The notes under the pieces are model-generated. The model did no database searches. It worked only from the letters and a program-made list of their open reading frames with translations, and had not been told where the DNA came from. Below, one piece after another: positions 1-7,581 of a DNA stretch of 25,300 bases. The stretch is from an uncultured Dorea sp. (GTDB lineage Bacteria > Bacillota > Clostridia > Lachnospirales > Lachnospiraceae), in contig UQRE01000033.1 in NCBI GenBank assembly GCA_900543415.1, positions 1 to 25,300 of the forward strand. Reading direction: 5' to 3'. A program made the position numbers and the translations under genes. The first letter of the stretch is position 1. Each line of letters opens with the position of its first letter.

Positions 1-199
1 GCTTGGGATGGTAACTTCATAAAGCAGGTACCGCCTGGAAACAGGCGGTATTGCCAAACTGACTGGTGACAGAAAGTTAAGCAAACGAGCGTCAACTGAT
101 GTGAGCAGTTTAATGACAGCTCATGAAATCACTAACATTTTGTTTTTCTTTATTATACGGAAAGGGAGTGAAGAGTTCTGTAATCCGGTCACAAAATAC
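1..199. other. Non-coding, structured stretch of unknown identity
   Basis: No credible gene lies here. Positions 29-50 form a 9-bp perfect stem closed by a GAAA tetraloop. Further on, AACTG (94-98) can pair with CAGTT (106-110), and the loop bases TGAG (102-105) can pair with CTCA (120-123), which would make an H-type pseudoknot. This could be the 3' part of a structured RNA or the end of a mobile element cut off by the window edge. I do not recognise the family. The short reading frame at 101-298 runs through the promoter and into the next gene and is not a real gene. Confidence 0.35.
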
Positions 200-228
200 T
201 TGTATGGGTATTTCCTTATGTATATAAT
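200..228 (+). promoter_or_regulatory. Promoter of the hydrolase-acetyltransferase pair
   Basis: TTGTAT (200-205) and a perfect TATAAT (223-228) are separated by 17 bases, a good vegetative sigma-factor promoter. Transcription would start near 235, giving a leader of about 30 bases before the ATG at 264. Confidence 0.7.
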
Positions 229-263
229 GGTAAATAAGAATGATAACGAAAGGGAGAATAGAT

Positions 264-809
264 ATGGAAGCGTTGATCGTTGTAGATATGCAGAATGATT
301 TTATTGATGGTGCGCTGGGAACGAAGGAGGCGGAAGCAATCGTTCCGAATGTAGTGAAAAAGATTCAGGAGTTTCACGAAGATGGAGAACATCGTATTTT
401 GTATACAAGAGATACACATGGAGAAAATTATCTGGAAACACAGGAAGGAATGAATCTTCCGGTTGTGCATTGTGTCAAAGGGACAAAGGGATGGGAGCTT
501 TGTCCGGAAGTGGAAGCGCTTAGAAAGGAAGTGCCTATTGATAAGCCGTCATTTGGAAGTCCCGTGCTTGGTCAAGTATTAAAAGCGCAGGATGAAGATT
601 TGAGAAAACAGGGAAAAGAAGGAATTACTTCGGTAACGCTGATTGGACTTTGTACAGATATCTGTGTGATTACAAATGCATTGCTTGTGAAAGCATATCT
701 GCCGGAAGTTCCGGTGATCGTAGAGTCTGATTGTTGTGCCGGAGTTACGGTAGAAAGTCATAATAATGCATTGGAAGCTATGAAAATGTGTCAGATTCAG
801 ATTAGATAA
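264..809 (+). CDS. Nicotinamidase / isochorismatase-like cysteine hydrolase
   Basis: A 181-residue cytoplasmic hydrolase of the isochorismatase fold. The expected catalytic triad is visible: Asp8 in VVDMQNDF, Lys94 in DKPSFG, and nucleophile Cys134 in GLCTDICV. Asp50 and His52 (TRDTH) fit the metal site of nicotinamidases, and VVHCVKGTKGWEL resembles the PncA segment before the lysine. This supports nicotinamide deamidation to nicotinate (NAD salvage), though other amidase substrates in this superfamily are possible. The start at 264 is chosen because AAAGGGAG (249-256) sits just before it; an earlier in-frame ATG at 240 would place that ribosome site inside the gene. The next gene follows after 11 bases, so the two probably share a transcript. 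Confidence 0.8.
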   Translation: MEALIVVDMQNDFIDGALGTKEAEAIVPNVVKKIQEFHEDGEHRILYTRDTHGENYLETQEGMNLPVVHCVKGTKGWELCPEVEALRKEVPIDKPSFGSPVLGQVLKAQDEDLRKQGKEGITSVTLIGLCTDICVITNALLVKAYLPEVPVIVESDCCAGVTVESHNNALEAMKMCQIQIR

Positions 810-820
810 CAGGGGGAGCT

Positions 821-1303
821 ATGAACGAAAAAAAGATTACTTTTCGGATGGCAGAGGAGAAAGATGCAGGACTTGTGATGTCATTTGTCCATCACTTATC
901 GGTTTATGAGGAAATGGAAGGTTCGGTGCAGGCGACAGAAGAGCTCTTAAGGGAGAATCTATTCCGCAAAAAGAGCGCAGAGGTTTTATTTGCGCTTGTA
1001 GATGGAAAAGAAGTGGGAATGGCTCTGTATACTGCCGGGTTTGCCGGATATCTGGGAAAACAGAATCTGTTTCTTGATACGCTGTATGTGTTGGAGGAAT
1101 ATCGAAGAGACGGAGTGGGACAGGCTGTTTTCGGAAGACTTGCTGAAATTGCAGAAGAGCGTGGCTATGGAAGAATCGAATGGATCTGCCTGAAAGAAAA
1201 TCAGCCCGGCATGAACTTCTACCGGAAACAAGGAGCCAATATGCTTGACTCCTGTGTGATGTTTCGGCTGGAAGAAGCTGTGATGCGCGGACTGATAGAA
1301 TAG
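821..1303 (+). CDS. GNAT N-acetyltransferase, diamine-acetyltransferase type
   Basis: A 160-residue single-domain GNAT. The ATEELL segment near residue 38, the LDTLYVLEEYRRDGVGQAVF stretch (acetyl-CoA binding motif A, about residues 86-105), and GRIEWICLKENQPGMNFY near 137-154 follow the pattern of spermidine/spermine and thialysine acetyltransferases. The likely reaction is acetyl transfer from acetyl-CoA to a primary amine of a small polyamine or amino acid; the true substrate cannot be read from the sequence. The ribosome site AGGGGGAG lies directly upstream. It is co-directional with the hydrolase before it and converges with luxS; I see no clear terminator in the 24 bases between them. 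Confidence 0.8.
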   Translation: MNEKKITFRMAEEKDAGLVMSFVHHLSVYEEMEGSVQATEELLRENLFRKKSAEVLFALVDGKEVGMALYTAGFAGYLGKQNLFLDTLYVLEEYRRDGVGQAVFGRLAEIAEERGYGRIEWICLKENQPGMNFYRKQGANMLDSCVMFRLEEAVMRGLIE

Positions 1304-1327
1304 TTGTGGAAAGTAATGAAAAAATGA

Positions 1328-1810
1328 TCAATCAACTGGATAGATTAGCCGGTCATCTGTGATATCGGTTAAAACATCCTGAAGATATTTTTTTGCCAAA
1401 TATTTTGCCATAGGAAGGTTCATATCTAAGTAATTTCCGCAGTCTTTTGCACTTGCACCCGGAACTTCACCTTCGAAATCTGCGATAAATGTAAACATTT
1501 CTCTCATTAAGGGAATTATATCGCGGGAACTGTATTCGCCGGAAAGAAGAAGGTAAAAGCCGGTGCGGCAGCCCATTGGACCAAAATAAATTGTTTTTGC
1601 GCCGAATTCAGAATGATTTCTTAAAAAGGTGGCGGCTAAATGTTCAATGGTGTGCATTTCTGCTGTATTCATGACCGGTTCATCGTTCGGGCTGGTCATG
1701 CGAAGATCAAATGTTGTGATGGGATGCCCTTCTACATAATCAATGCGTGAAACGTAGACTCCCGGAATTAATTTTAAATGGTCTATGGTGAAACTTGTTA
1801 TTTTTTCCAT
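1328..1810 (-). CDS. luxS: S-ribosylhomocysteine lyase (AI-2 synthase)
   Basis: LuxS splits S-ribosylhomocysteine into homocysteine and DPD, the precursor of autoinducer 2, in the activated methyl cycle. At 160 residues it has the usual length. The metal site His53-Thr-Ile-Glu-His57 and Cys124 (in KDCGNY) is present, as is the catalytic Cys81 in GPMGCRTGFY. The start at 1810 is preceded on the minus strand by AAGGAGG, and the protein then begins MEKITSFTIDH as in the family; an upstream in-frame ATG at 1840 would add ten residues and is unlikely. The gene stands alone, divergent from the phosphatase gene. A TATGAT on the minus strand (1841-1846) could be its -10 box. No adjacent pfs (MTAN) or lsr genes are seen. 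Confidence 0.96.
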   Translation of the reverse strand: MEKITSFTIDHLKLIPGVYVSRIDYVEGHPITTFDLRMTSPNDEPVMNTAEMHTIEHLAATFLRNHSEFGAKTIYFGPMGCRTGFYLLLSGEYSSRDIIPLMREMFTFIADFEGEVPGASAKDCGNYLDMNLPMAKYLAKKYLQDVLTDITDDRLIYPVD

Positions 1811-1859
1811 ATTGATAACCTCCTTTTTATGTCCGCCCATATCATAACATTTTTTTCGT

Positions 1860-1884
1860 AGATTTGAAAGCTGAGATTTGAAAG
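1860..1884. repeat. Perfect 11-bp direct repeat between luxS and phosphatase gene
   Basis: AGATTTGAAAG occurs at 1860-1870 and again at 1874-1884, a 14-base period. It lies in the shared intergenic region of two divergent genes, upstream of the possible luxS -10 box and of TATACT (1920-1925), a -10 box for the plus-strand gene. It may be an operator, but the function is unknown. Confidence 0.5.
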
Positions 1885-1951
1885 ATAGATTTTCTGTGGG
1901 AAAATGAGATGAAATGTGTTATACTTAACCTCGGATGTGAGGAGGCAGAAG

Positions 1952-2581
1952 ATGAAGATCTATTTTGTAAGACATGGAGAAACTGATTGGAACAAGGATA
2001 GAAAGATTCAAGGACAGGTAAATATTTCTTTGAATGAATTCGGCAGGCATCTGGCGAGAGAGACAGCAAAAGGGCTGAAGGAGATTCCGTTTGCTGTGTG
2101 CTTCACCAGTCCGCTTGACAGAGCCAGAGAAACGGCAGAGATTATATTAGAAGGAAGAGAAGTCCCGGTGATTGAGGATGAACGAATCATAGAGATGGGA
2201 TTCGGAAGTTATGAAGGTGGTTGTTGTTCCGGTGAGGGATGGAATGTACCGGACAGCTTTCAGAGGTTTTTTGATGATCCGGAACACTTTGTGCCGGGAG
2301 AAGGCGGAGAGACATTTTTACAGGTAAAAGAACGCACCGGTGATTTTTTGAACTGGCTGTATGATCAGGAAGCTTACAAGGGCAGCAATATTCTGATTAC
2401 CACTCACGGCGCGGCGCTTGCAGGGCTGCTTAACAATATTCGCAGGCAGCCGTTAGAACAATATTGGGGAATCGGTGTGCATAAAAATTGTGCCGTGACA
2501 AAAGTAGATGTCACAGATAAAGAAGCTGTGATTGAGTTTGAAAATGAAGTCTATTATAAAGACGAAGTAAAACCGTGGTAG
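1952..2581 (+). CDS. Histidine phosphatase (phosphoglycerate mutase-like)
   Basis: A 209-residue member of the histidine phosphatase superfamily. The signature RHGETDWN places the phospho-accepting His at residue 8; TSPLDRARETA supplies a phosphate-binding arginine; EMGFGSYEG and the late TTHGAAL supply the acid and second histidine. Family members act as cofactor-dependent phosphoglycerate mutases or, more often when of this short type, as broad phosphatases such as CobC or PhoE; the substrate is not deducible. The ATG at 1952 is preceded by TGAGGAGG; the frame extends upstream to 1916, but that would overlap the TATACT promoter element at 1920-1925. Confidence 0.85.
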   Translation: MKIYFVRHGETDWNKDRKIQGQVNISLNEFGRHLARETAKGLKEIPFAVCFTSPLDRARETAEIILEGREVPVIEDERIIEMGFGSYEGGCCSGEGWNVPDSFQRFFDDPEHFVPGEGGETFLQVKERTGDFLNWLYDQEAYKGSNILITTHGAALAGLLNNIRRQPLEQYWGIGVHKNCAVTKVDVTDKEAVIEFENEVYYKDEVKPW

Positions 2582-2612
2582 AGTGACACGGGGATATGGA
2601 AAAGCATAGAAG

Positions 2613-2627
2613 TATTATTTAATAATA
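2613..2627. promoter_or_regulatory. AT-rich palindrome upstream of trpS
   Basis: TATTATTTAATAATA is a perfect palindrome around one central base. It overlaps the place where a -10 box for trpS would be expected, 30 bases before the start codon. It may be part of the promoter or simply AT-rich DNA. There is no T-box leader; the gap from the previous gene is only 75 bases. Confidence 0.25.
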
Positions 2628-2656
2628 GAATTGTGTAAAACAGGAGGAATGAAGAG

Positions 2657-3661
2657 ATGATCGGAGATAAGAAAGTATTATTCAGCGGAATGCAGGCGAC
2701 AGGAAATCTCACACTTGGAAATTATTTAGGAGCGCTGAAAAACTGGGTGACATTGAGCGATGAATATGAATGCTTTTACAGTGTGGTTGACATGCATTCT
2801 ATTACAGTGAGACAGGACCCGGCAACCTTGAGAAAAAGAGCGAGAGCGCTTCTGACACTCTACATTGCGGCAGGATTAGATCCGAAGAAAAATTGTATTT
2901 ACTATCAGTCTCATGTGTCCGGGCATGCAGAACTTGCATGGATTTTGAATTGCTTTACTTACATGGGTGAATTGAACCGTATGACTCAATTTAAGGATAA
3001 AGCGGCAAAGCATGCAGATAATATCAATGCAGGACTTTTTACTTATCCGGTATTGATGGCGGCAGATATTCTGTTGTATCAGGCAGATGTGGTTCCGGTT
3101 GGCGTAGACCAGATGCAGCATTTGGAGCTTACCAGAGATATTGCAGAGCGTTTCAATAACATATACGGAGATGTATTTACAATCCCGGAACCGTATATCG
3201 GCAAAGTCGGAGCGAAGATCATGAGCCTTCAGGACCCGACAAAGAAAATGTCAAAATCAGATGAGAATCCGAATGCCAGCATTTATCTTATGGATGATCC
3301 GGATGCAATTATGCGGAAATGTAAACGTGCAGTGACTGATTCAGAGGCACAGATTCTTTACCGGGACGAGCAGCCGGGAGTGAAGAACTTAATTGACATC
3401 TATAGTGCATGCACAGGTAAAAAGCCGGAAGAAGTCGTGGCAGAATTTGACGGAAAAGGATACGGTGACTTTAAGATGGCAGTTGGAGAATCTGTTGTAT
3501 CTGTGTTAAAGCCGTTGCAGGAAGAAGTAGAAAGACTCAGCAAAGATAAGGCATATATTGATGGTATCATCAAAGAAAATGCGGAAAAAGCAAATTATTA
3601 TGCTATGAAGACACTCCGCAAAGTACAGAAAAAAGTAGGATTTCCAGAGAGAATCCGATAG
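2657..3661 (+). CDS. trpS: Tryptophanyl-tRNA synthetase
   Basis: This class I aminoacyl-tRNA synthetase charges tRNA-Trp with tryptophan. The 334-residue length is typical. The HIGH-equivalent is TGNLTLGNYLGAL near residue 17, the GVDQMQHLELTRDIA segment contacts tryptophan, and the KMSKS loop is at about 196-200 (KKMSKSDENPNA). AGGAGG at 2642-2647 sets the start. A strong hairpin follows about 50 bases after the stop. No unusual features are seen. Confidence 0.97.
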   Translation: MIGDKKVLFSGMQATGNLTLGNYLGALKNWVTLSDEYECFYSVVDMHSITVRQDPATLRKRARALLTLYIAAGLDPKKNCIYYQSHVSGHAELAWILNCFTYMGELNRMTQFKDKAAKHADNINAGLFTYPVLMAADILLYQADVVPVGVDQMQHLELTRDIAERFNNIYGDVFTIPEPYIGKVGAKIMSLQDPTKKMSKSDENPNASIYLMDDPDAIMRKCKRAVTDSEAQILYRDEQPGVKNLIDIYSACTGKKPEEVVAEFDGKGYGDFKMAVGESVVSVLKPLQEEVERLSKDKAYIDGIIKENAEKANYYAMKTLRKVQKKVGFPERIR

Positions 3662-3709
3662 ATGCTTTTGGAGAAAGTAAAAGAAATTCTGGAATAGATA
3701 AGTCAAGAA

Positions 3710-3741
3710 AACTGGGACAGCACGTGTGGGCTGTCCCAGTT
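3710..3741. terminator. Bidirectional terminator between trpS and the ABC-F gene
   Basis: AACTGGGACAGC (3710-3721) and GCTGTCCCAGTT (3730-3741) form a perfect 12-bp stem with an 8-base loop. On the plus strand the tail is CTTATATTA, a weak U-run; on the minus strand it is TTTTCTT, a better one. It should end both convergent transcripts. Confidence 0.85.
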
Positions 3742-3766
3742 CTTATATTAGGAAATATGTTTTTAT

Positions 3767-5401
3767 TTAGTCGTCTTCTTCTGTTGAAACGGTGTAAGTG
3801 GCACGTTTTCTTGCCATCTCATCACTCTCTAAATATTCGTCATAAGTTGTAATCTTATCAATGAGTTTTCCGCCCGGTACGATTTCCATGATTCGGTTCG
3901 CTGTTGTCTGCACGATCTGATGGTCGCGGCAGGAGAAGAGCAGTACGCCTGGGAATTTTGTCATACCGTTATTCAGTGCTGTGATGGATTCCATATCCAA
4001 GTGGTTGGTAGGCTCATCAAGAATCAATACGTTAGATCCGGAAATCATCATTTTGGAAAGCATACAACGAACTTTTTCGCCACCGGATAATACGTTGACA
4101 CGTTTTACTCCGTCATCGCCTCCGAAGAGCATTCTTCCGAGGAAACCACGTACATAAGTTGCATCTTTTTCTTCTGAATACTGTGTGAGCCATTCTACGA
4201 TCGTGGAATCATTATCGAATTCGCTGCCGAAATCTAATGGGAAATAAGATTGAGATGTTGTAATTCCCCATTTATATACACCCTCATCCGGTTCCATTTC
4301 ACCCATAAGAATCTGGAAAAGTGTTGTTTTTGCAAGTTCGTTTCCGCCGACAAATGCTACCTTATCATCATGATTTAAGGTGAAGGAAATGTTATCTAAC
4401 ACTTTTTCACCGTCGATAGTCTTGCTTAATCCTTCTACGGACAGGACGTCGTTACCAATGGAACGATTTGGACGAAAATCAATATAAGGATATTTACGGC
4501 TGGATGGCTGAATATCATCGAGCTGAATTTTCTCCAACGCACGTTTTCTGGAGGTTGCCTGCTTTGATTTTGAAGCATTGGCGCTGAATCGAGAGATAAA
4601 TTCCTGTAATTCTTTGATTTTCTCCTCCTTCTTCTTGTTTGCTTCTTTCATCTGACGAATCAAAAGCTGGCTGGATTCATACCAGAAATCGTAGTTTCCG
4701 GCGTAGAGTTTGATCTTACCGTAGTCGATATCTGCAATCTGTGTACAGACTTTATTTAAGAAATAACGGTCATGAGATACAACGATCACTGTGTTTTCAA
4801 AGTTGATCAAAAATTCTTCCAGCCATGCAATGGCATCGAGATCCAGATGGTTGGTAGGCTCGTCAAGGAGAAGAATATCAGGGTTGCCAAACAATGCCTG
4901 AGCAAGGAGTACCTTTACCTTCTCAGGACCATTTAAGTTTTTCATGATTTCATAGTGGTACTCTGTGGCGATACCAAGTCCGTTTAACAAGGTTGCAGCG
5001 TCAGATTCAGCTTCCCACCCGTTCATTGCAGCAAATTCACCTTCCAGCTCGCTTGCTTTGATTCCGTCTTCGTCTGTGAAATCTTCCTTGGCATAGATGG
5101 CTTCTTTTTCCTTCATAATCTCATAAAGTCTTGCATTTCCCATCATGACGGTGTCAAGAACAGGAAATTCGTCGTATTTGAAATGATCCTGCTGAAGGAA
5201 AGAAAGACGTTCACCGGGTGTGATGATTACTTCACCCTTCGTAGGTTCAAGCTGTCCGGATAAAATTTTAAGAAATGTGGATTTTCCGGCACCGTTTGCG
5301 CCGATCAGTCCGTAACAGTTTCCTTCCGTAAATTTAATATTTACATCTTCAAATAATGCTTTTTTTCCAACACGCAGTGTAATATTGCTTGTGCTTATCA
5401 T
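3767..5401 (-). CDS. ABC-F ATPase, YkpA/YbiT type
   Basis: A 544-residue soluble protein with two ABC domains and no membrane segments, the ABC-F plan. These proteins bind the ribosome and modulate translation. The first domain has a good Walker A (GANGAGKST, about 35-43), Walker B LLLDEPTNHLDL and VSHDRYF switch. The linker (about 230-310) is charged and includes SKSKQATSRKRALEK. The order and wording of the segments match Bacillus YkpA closely, rather than the antibiotic-protection groups Vga, Msr or Lsa. The second domain is unusual: Walker A reads GGNELAKTT and the H-loop reads SCRDH, so the switch histidine is replaced by arginine. The first signature is LNGPEK rather than LSGGE. The gene is monocistronic. 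Confidence 0.9.
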   Translation of the reverse strand: MISTSNITLRVGKKALFEDVNIKFTEGNCYGLIGANGAGKSTFLKILSGQLEPTKGEVIITPGERLSFLQQDHFKYDEFPVLDTVMMGNARLYEIMKEKEAIYAKEDFTDEDGIKASELEGEFAAMNGWEAESDAATLLNGLGIATEYHYEIMKNLNGPEKVKVLLAQALFGNPDILLLDEPTNHLDLDAIAWLEEFLINFENTVIVVSHDRYFLNKVCTQIADIDYGKIKLYAGNYDFWYESSQLLIRQMKEANKKKEEKIKELQEFISRFSANASKSKQATSRKRALEKIQLDDIQPSSRKYPYIDFRPNRSIGNDVLSVEGLSKTIDGEKVLDNISFTLNHDDKVAFVGGNELAKTTLFQILMGEMEPDEGVYKWGITTSQSYFPLDFGSEFDNDSTIVEWLTQYSEEKDATYVRGFLGRMLFGGDDGVKRVNVLSGGEKVRCMLSKMMISGSNVLILDEPTNHLDMESITALNNGMTKFPGVLLFSCRDHQIVQTTANRIMEIVPGGKLIDKITTYDEYLESDEMARKRATYTVSTEEDD

Positions 5402-5475
5402 AATCTACATGCTCCTTATCATCATTTTCTTGCCGCATGCTATCTGCGGTTCCTATTTATCTACATACATTCACC

Positions 5476-5504
5476 ATCATAACAAATCTATATAGAAATA
5501 GCAA
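5476..5504 (-). promoter_or_regulatory. Promoter of the ABC-F gene
   Basis: On the minus strand TTGCTA (5499-5504) and TATGAT (5476-5481) are separated by 17 bases. It lies 75 bases upstream of the start codon at 5401. Confidence 0.5.
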
Positions 5505-5567
5505 TATAAAACGAGGAAGCTGTAAAGCATTACAAAGATTTTTAAGAAATGTTTTCGGATTTTATGG

Positions 5568-5596
5568 TTTCTCTTCGCAAAAAATGGGTATATAAT
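5568..5596 (+). promoter_or_regulatory. Promoter of the patatin / HD-GNAT pair
   Basis: A perfect TATAAT (5591-5596) lies 25 bases before the ATG at 5621. The -35 box at 17-base spacing is TTTCTC (5568-5573), which is weak. Confidence 0.45.
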
Positions 5597-5620
5597 AGTT
5601 GAAAGAAGGAGGGAACGCAT

Positions 5621-6478
5621 ATGATAACTGGAACGATTGTATTAGAAGGTGGAGCAACAAGAGGCGTCTTTACTTCAGGCGTATTAGATTATTTAATGGA
5701 AGAAGATTTGTATTTTTCTCATGTGATCGGCGTGTCTGCCGGTTCATGTAACGGTGTAGATTATGTATCTCGTCAGATCGGAAGAACGAAGAAATGTATG
5801 ATTCCTGAGAAGAAAGAATACAGTTATTATTCTGGAGTGCGTAGTGCAATCAAAGAAAAGAGCATTCTGGATATGGACATGGTATTTGACACATTTCCAA
5901 AGAAAATATATCCGTTTGATTTTGAGACATATTTCCAGTCTGATATGGTCTGTGAAATTGTTACGACAAACTGTGAAACGGGAAAAGCAGAATATATGAC
6001 AGAACAAAATGATCCGGACCGGCTTATGAAGCTGTGCAGGGCATCCAGCAGTATGCCTTTGCTGTCGCCTATCGTCAATATAGACGGTGTCCCATATCTG
6101 GATGGGGGACTTGCAGATTCGGTCCCGATTCGAAGAGCGTTAAAATTAGAAAACGAGAAAATCGTCCTTGTGCTTACAAGGAATCCCGGATATCGTAAAA
6201 AACCGATTTCAAAGGGAACTGCAAAGCTGTATCGACGTGCATATAAGAAATATCCAAATCTTGTTCATGCTGCGGTTTACCGCAACCATGTGTATAATAA
6301 GACAATGGAATTGGTAGAACGACTGGAAGAAGAGGAAAAAATTTTTGTGATACGTCCGCTTGTTCCGACGGTATCAAGACTGGAACGTGATGAGGCGGCG
6401 CTGAGCACCTTTTATCAGCACGGATACAATTTGATGAAGAGACAGCGGGCGGCGCTGCAAAAATATCTGGAAAAATAA
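5621..6478 (+). CDS. Patatin-like phospholipase
   Basis: A 285-residue protein of the bacterial patatin family, serine hydrolases that act on lipid acyl esters with a Ser-Asp dyad. The oxyanion motif is LEGGATRG near residue 8-15, the nucleophile elbow is GVSAGS with Ser39, and the catalytic Asp161 is in DGGLAD. There is no signal peptide or membrane segment, so it should be cytosolic. AGAAGGAGGG sets the start. The basic C-terminal third (about 185-225) contains many Lys, Arg and Tyr residues, possibly for binding phospholipid. The HD-GNAT gene follows 25 bases later in the same direction, so they likely share a transcript. The physiological substrate is unknown. Confidence 0.88.
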   Translation: MITGTIVLEGGATRGVFTSGVLDYLMEEDLYFSHVIGVSAGSCNGVDYVSRQIGRTKKCMIPEKKEYSYYSGVRSAIKEKSILDMDMVFDTFPKKIYPFDFETYFQSDMVCEIVTTNCETGKAEYMTEQNDPDRLMKLCRASSSMPLLSPIVNIDGVPYLDGGLADSVPIRRALKLENEKIVLVLTRNPGYRKKPISKGTAKLYRRAYKKYPNLVHAAVYRNHVYNKTMELVERLEEEEKIFVIRPLVPTVSRLERDEAALSTFYQHGYNLMKRQRAALQKYLEK

Positions 6479-6503
6479 GGCAATAAAAAGACGGAGGGGA
6501 AGT

Positions 6504-7508
6504 ATGGATTATCAGGCATTATTGGATTGGATGGATCTTGCGGAAAAGCTGAAATGTAATACAAGACATTCGTGGACAAGCAGCGGAAGACATGAAAGTG
6601 TGGCTGAGCATAGTTTTGGACTTGGAATGCTGGCATGGCTTGTAAAAGACGAATTTCCGGAATGTGATGCAAGTAAAGTTATGGAGATGTGTCTGATCCA
6701 TGATATTGGGGAAGCAGTTACCGGTGATATTCCGTCCTTTGAGAAGAAGCTTTCGGACGAAGAAAGAGAAAAGAATGAAATACAGAAGCTTTCAGAATTA
6801 CTGCCGGATAAAAAGCGTCAGGAATTTCTTGAGCGTATGGAAGAGTTGTGGAAAAATGAGACGGTTGAGGCAAAGTTAGTACATGCGCTTGATAAGATGG
6901 AGACGGTGATTCAGCATAATCAGGCGCCTATTGACACGTGGCTTCCTTTGGAATATGAGCTGCAATTGACTTATGGGCAGGAAGAAGCTTCCTTTCATCC
7001 GATTTTAAGGCATCTTCGCAAAATTATAGAGAAAGCTTCAGAAATAAAGATGGATGAAGCAGTAGACGAGGCACTGGAAGCGCAGATTTCAGGAGAAGTA
7101 GAATGCGCCGGTTACAAGGTGAGAAAAGGTTTGGAAGTGATGGATAAGGAGAGGGTAGTAGAGCTTCTCCATAGTACAGATTGGGCGAGAGAACGAAGCA
7201 CTGAAATGATAGAGCAATCCATGGAACAATCCATTTCCTATGGTGTATTCGATAAAAATGATTATCAAATAGGTTATGCGAGAATTATTTCTGATCTTAC
7301 GACAACATTTTATCTCATGGACGTAGTGATTGATGAAGAATATCGTGGACGTGGACTTGGAAAGCTTCTGATGGACAGTATTATGGAAGATGTGGGGCAT
7401 CTGTATGGAATTCTTCATACGGAAAATGCTGCAGGACTGTATGAAAAATATGGTTTTCGAGAAGTAAAAGACTGCGAAGATAAAACGATGGAAAAGCCAA
7501 GATTATAA
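6504..7508 (+). CDS. HD-domain hydrolase fused to a GNAT acetyltransferase
   Basis: A 334-residue two-domain protein. Residues about 1-195 are an HD phosphohydrolase of the YfbR/HDDC2 5'-deoxynucleotidase type: His30 in RHESVAEH, His66-Asp67 in CLIHDIGEAVTGD, and Asp130 in ALDKME are the expected metal ligands. Residues about 203-334 are a complete GNAT domain with the acetyl-CoA loop EEYRGRGLGKLLM near 279-290 and the late segment ENAAGLYEKYGF. The HD part probably removes phosphate from a nucleotide; the GNAT substrate is unknown. The reading frame is continuous, and there is no stop or ribosome site at the junction, so this appears to be a genuine fusion. GGAGGGG sets the start. Confidence 0.85.
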   Translation: MDYQALLDWMDLAEKLKCNTRHSWTSSGRHESVAEHSFGLGMLAWLVKDEFPECDASKVMEMCLIHDIGEAVTGDIPSFEKKLSDEEREKNEIQKLSELLPDKKRQEFLERMEELWKNETVEAKLVHALDKMETVIQHNQAPIDTWLPLEYELQLTYGQEEASFHPILRHLRKIIEKASEIKMDEAVDEALEAQISGEVECAGYKVRKGLEVMDKERVVELLHSTDWARERSTEMIEQSMEQSISYGVFDKNDYQIGYARIISDLTTTFYLMDVVIDEEYRGRGLGKLLMDSIMEDVGHLYGILHTENAAGLYEKYGFREVKDCEDKTMEKPRL

Positions 7509-7521
7509 GTGAACTTAATTT

Positions 7522-7565
7522 AAATATGGGGCATATCAAGAAAATGATATGCTCCATATTTTTCT
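7522..7565 (+). terminator. Strong intrinsic terminator after HD-GNAT gene
   Basis: Positions 7522-7538 pair with 7545-7561 in a 17-bp stem (one G-T pair) around a 6-base loop, and the stem runs into TTTTTCT. It closes the transcript of the patatin/HD-GNAT pair just before the AT-rich cassette. Confidence 0.9.
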
Positions 7566-7581
7566 ATAAAGGCTTGGATAA

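Noticed and set aside
21..50. T-box-like string GGTACCGCC
   Set aside because: The UGG element that pairs with the tRNA end is missing (GCAGG instead), the bases belong to a perfect GAAA-loop hairpin, and no terminator or synthetase gene follows directly.
94..131. Hammerhead-ribozyme-like CTGATG, short stem, GAAA
   Set aside because: The base after CTGATG is T rather than the needed A, an extra T precedes GAAA, and no third stem with a cleavage site is found after it.
101..298. 65-residue open frame in the 5' region
   Set aside because: It runs through the -35 and -10 boxes and the ribosome site of the hydrolase gene, has no ribosome site of its own and has no recognisable protein features.
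3767..5401. ABC-F antibiotic-resistance protein (Vga/Msr/Lsa type)
   Set aside because: The segment order and wording match the YkpA/YbiT housekeeping group, and no leader-peptide attenuator is seen upstream.
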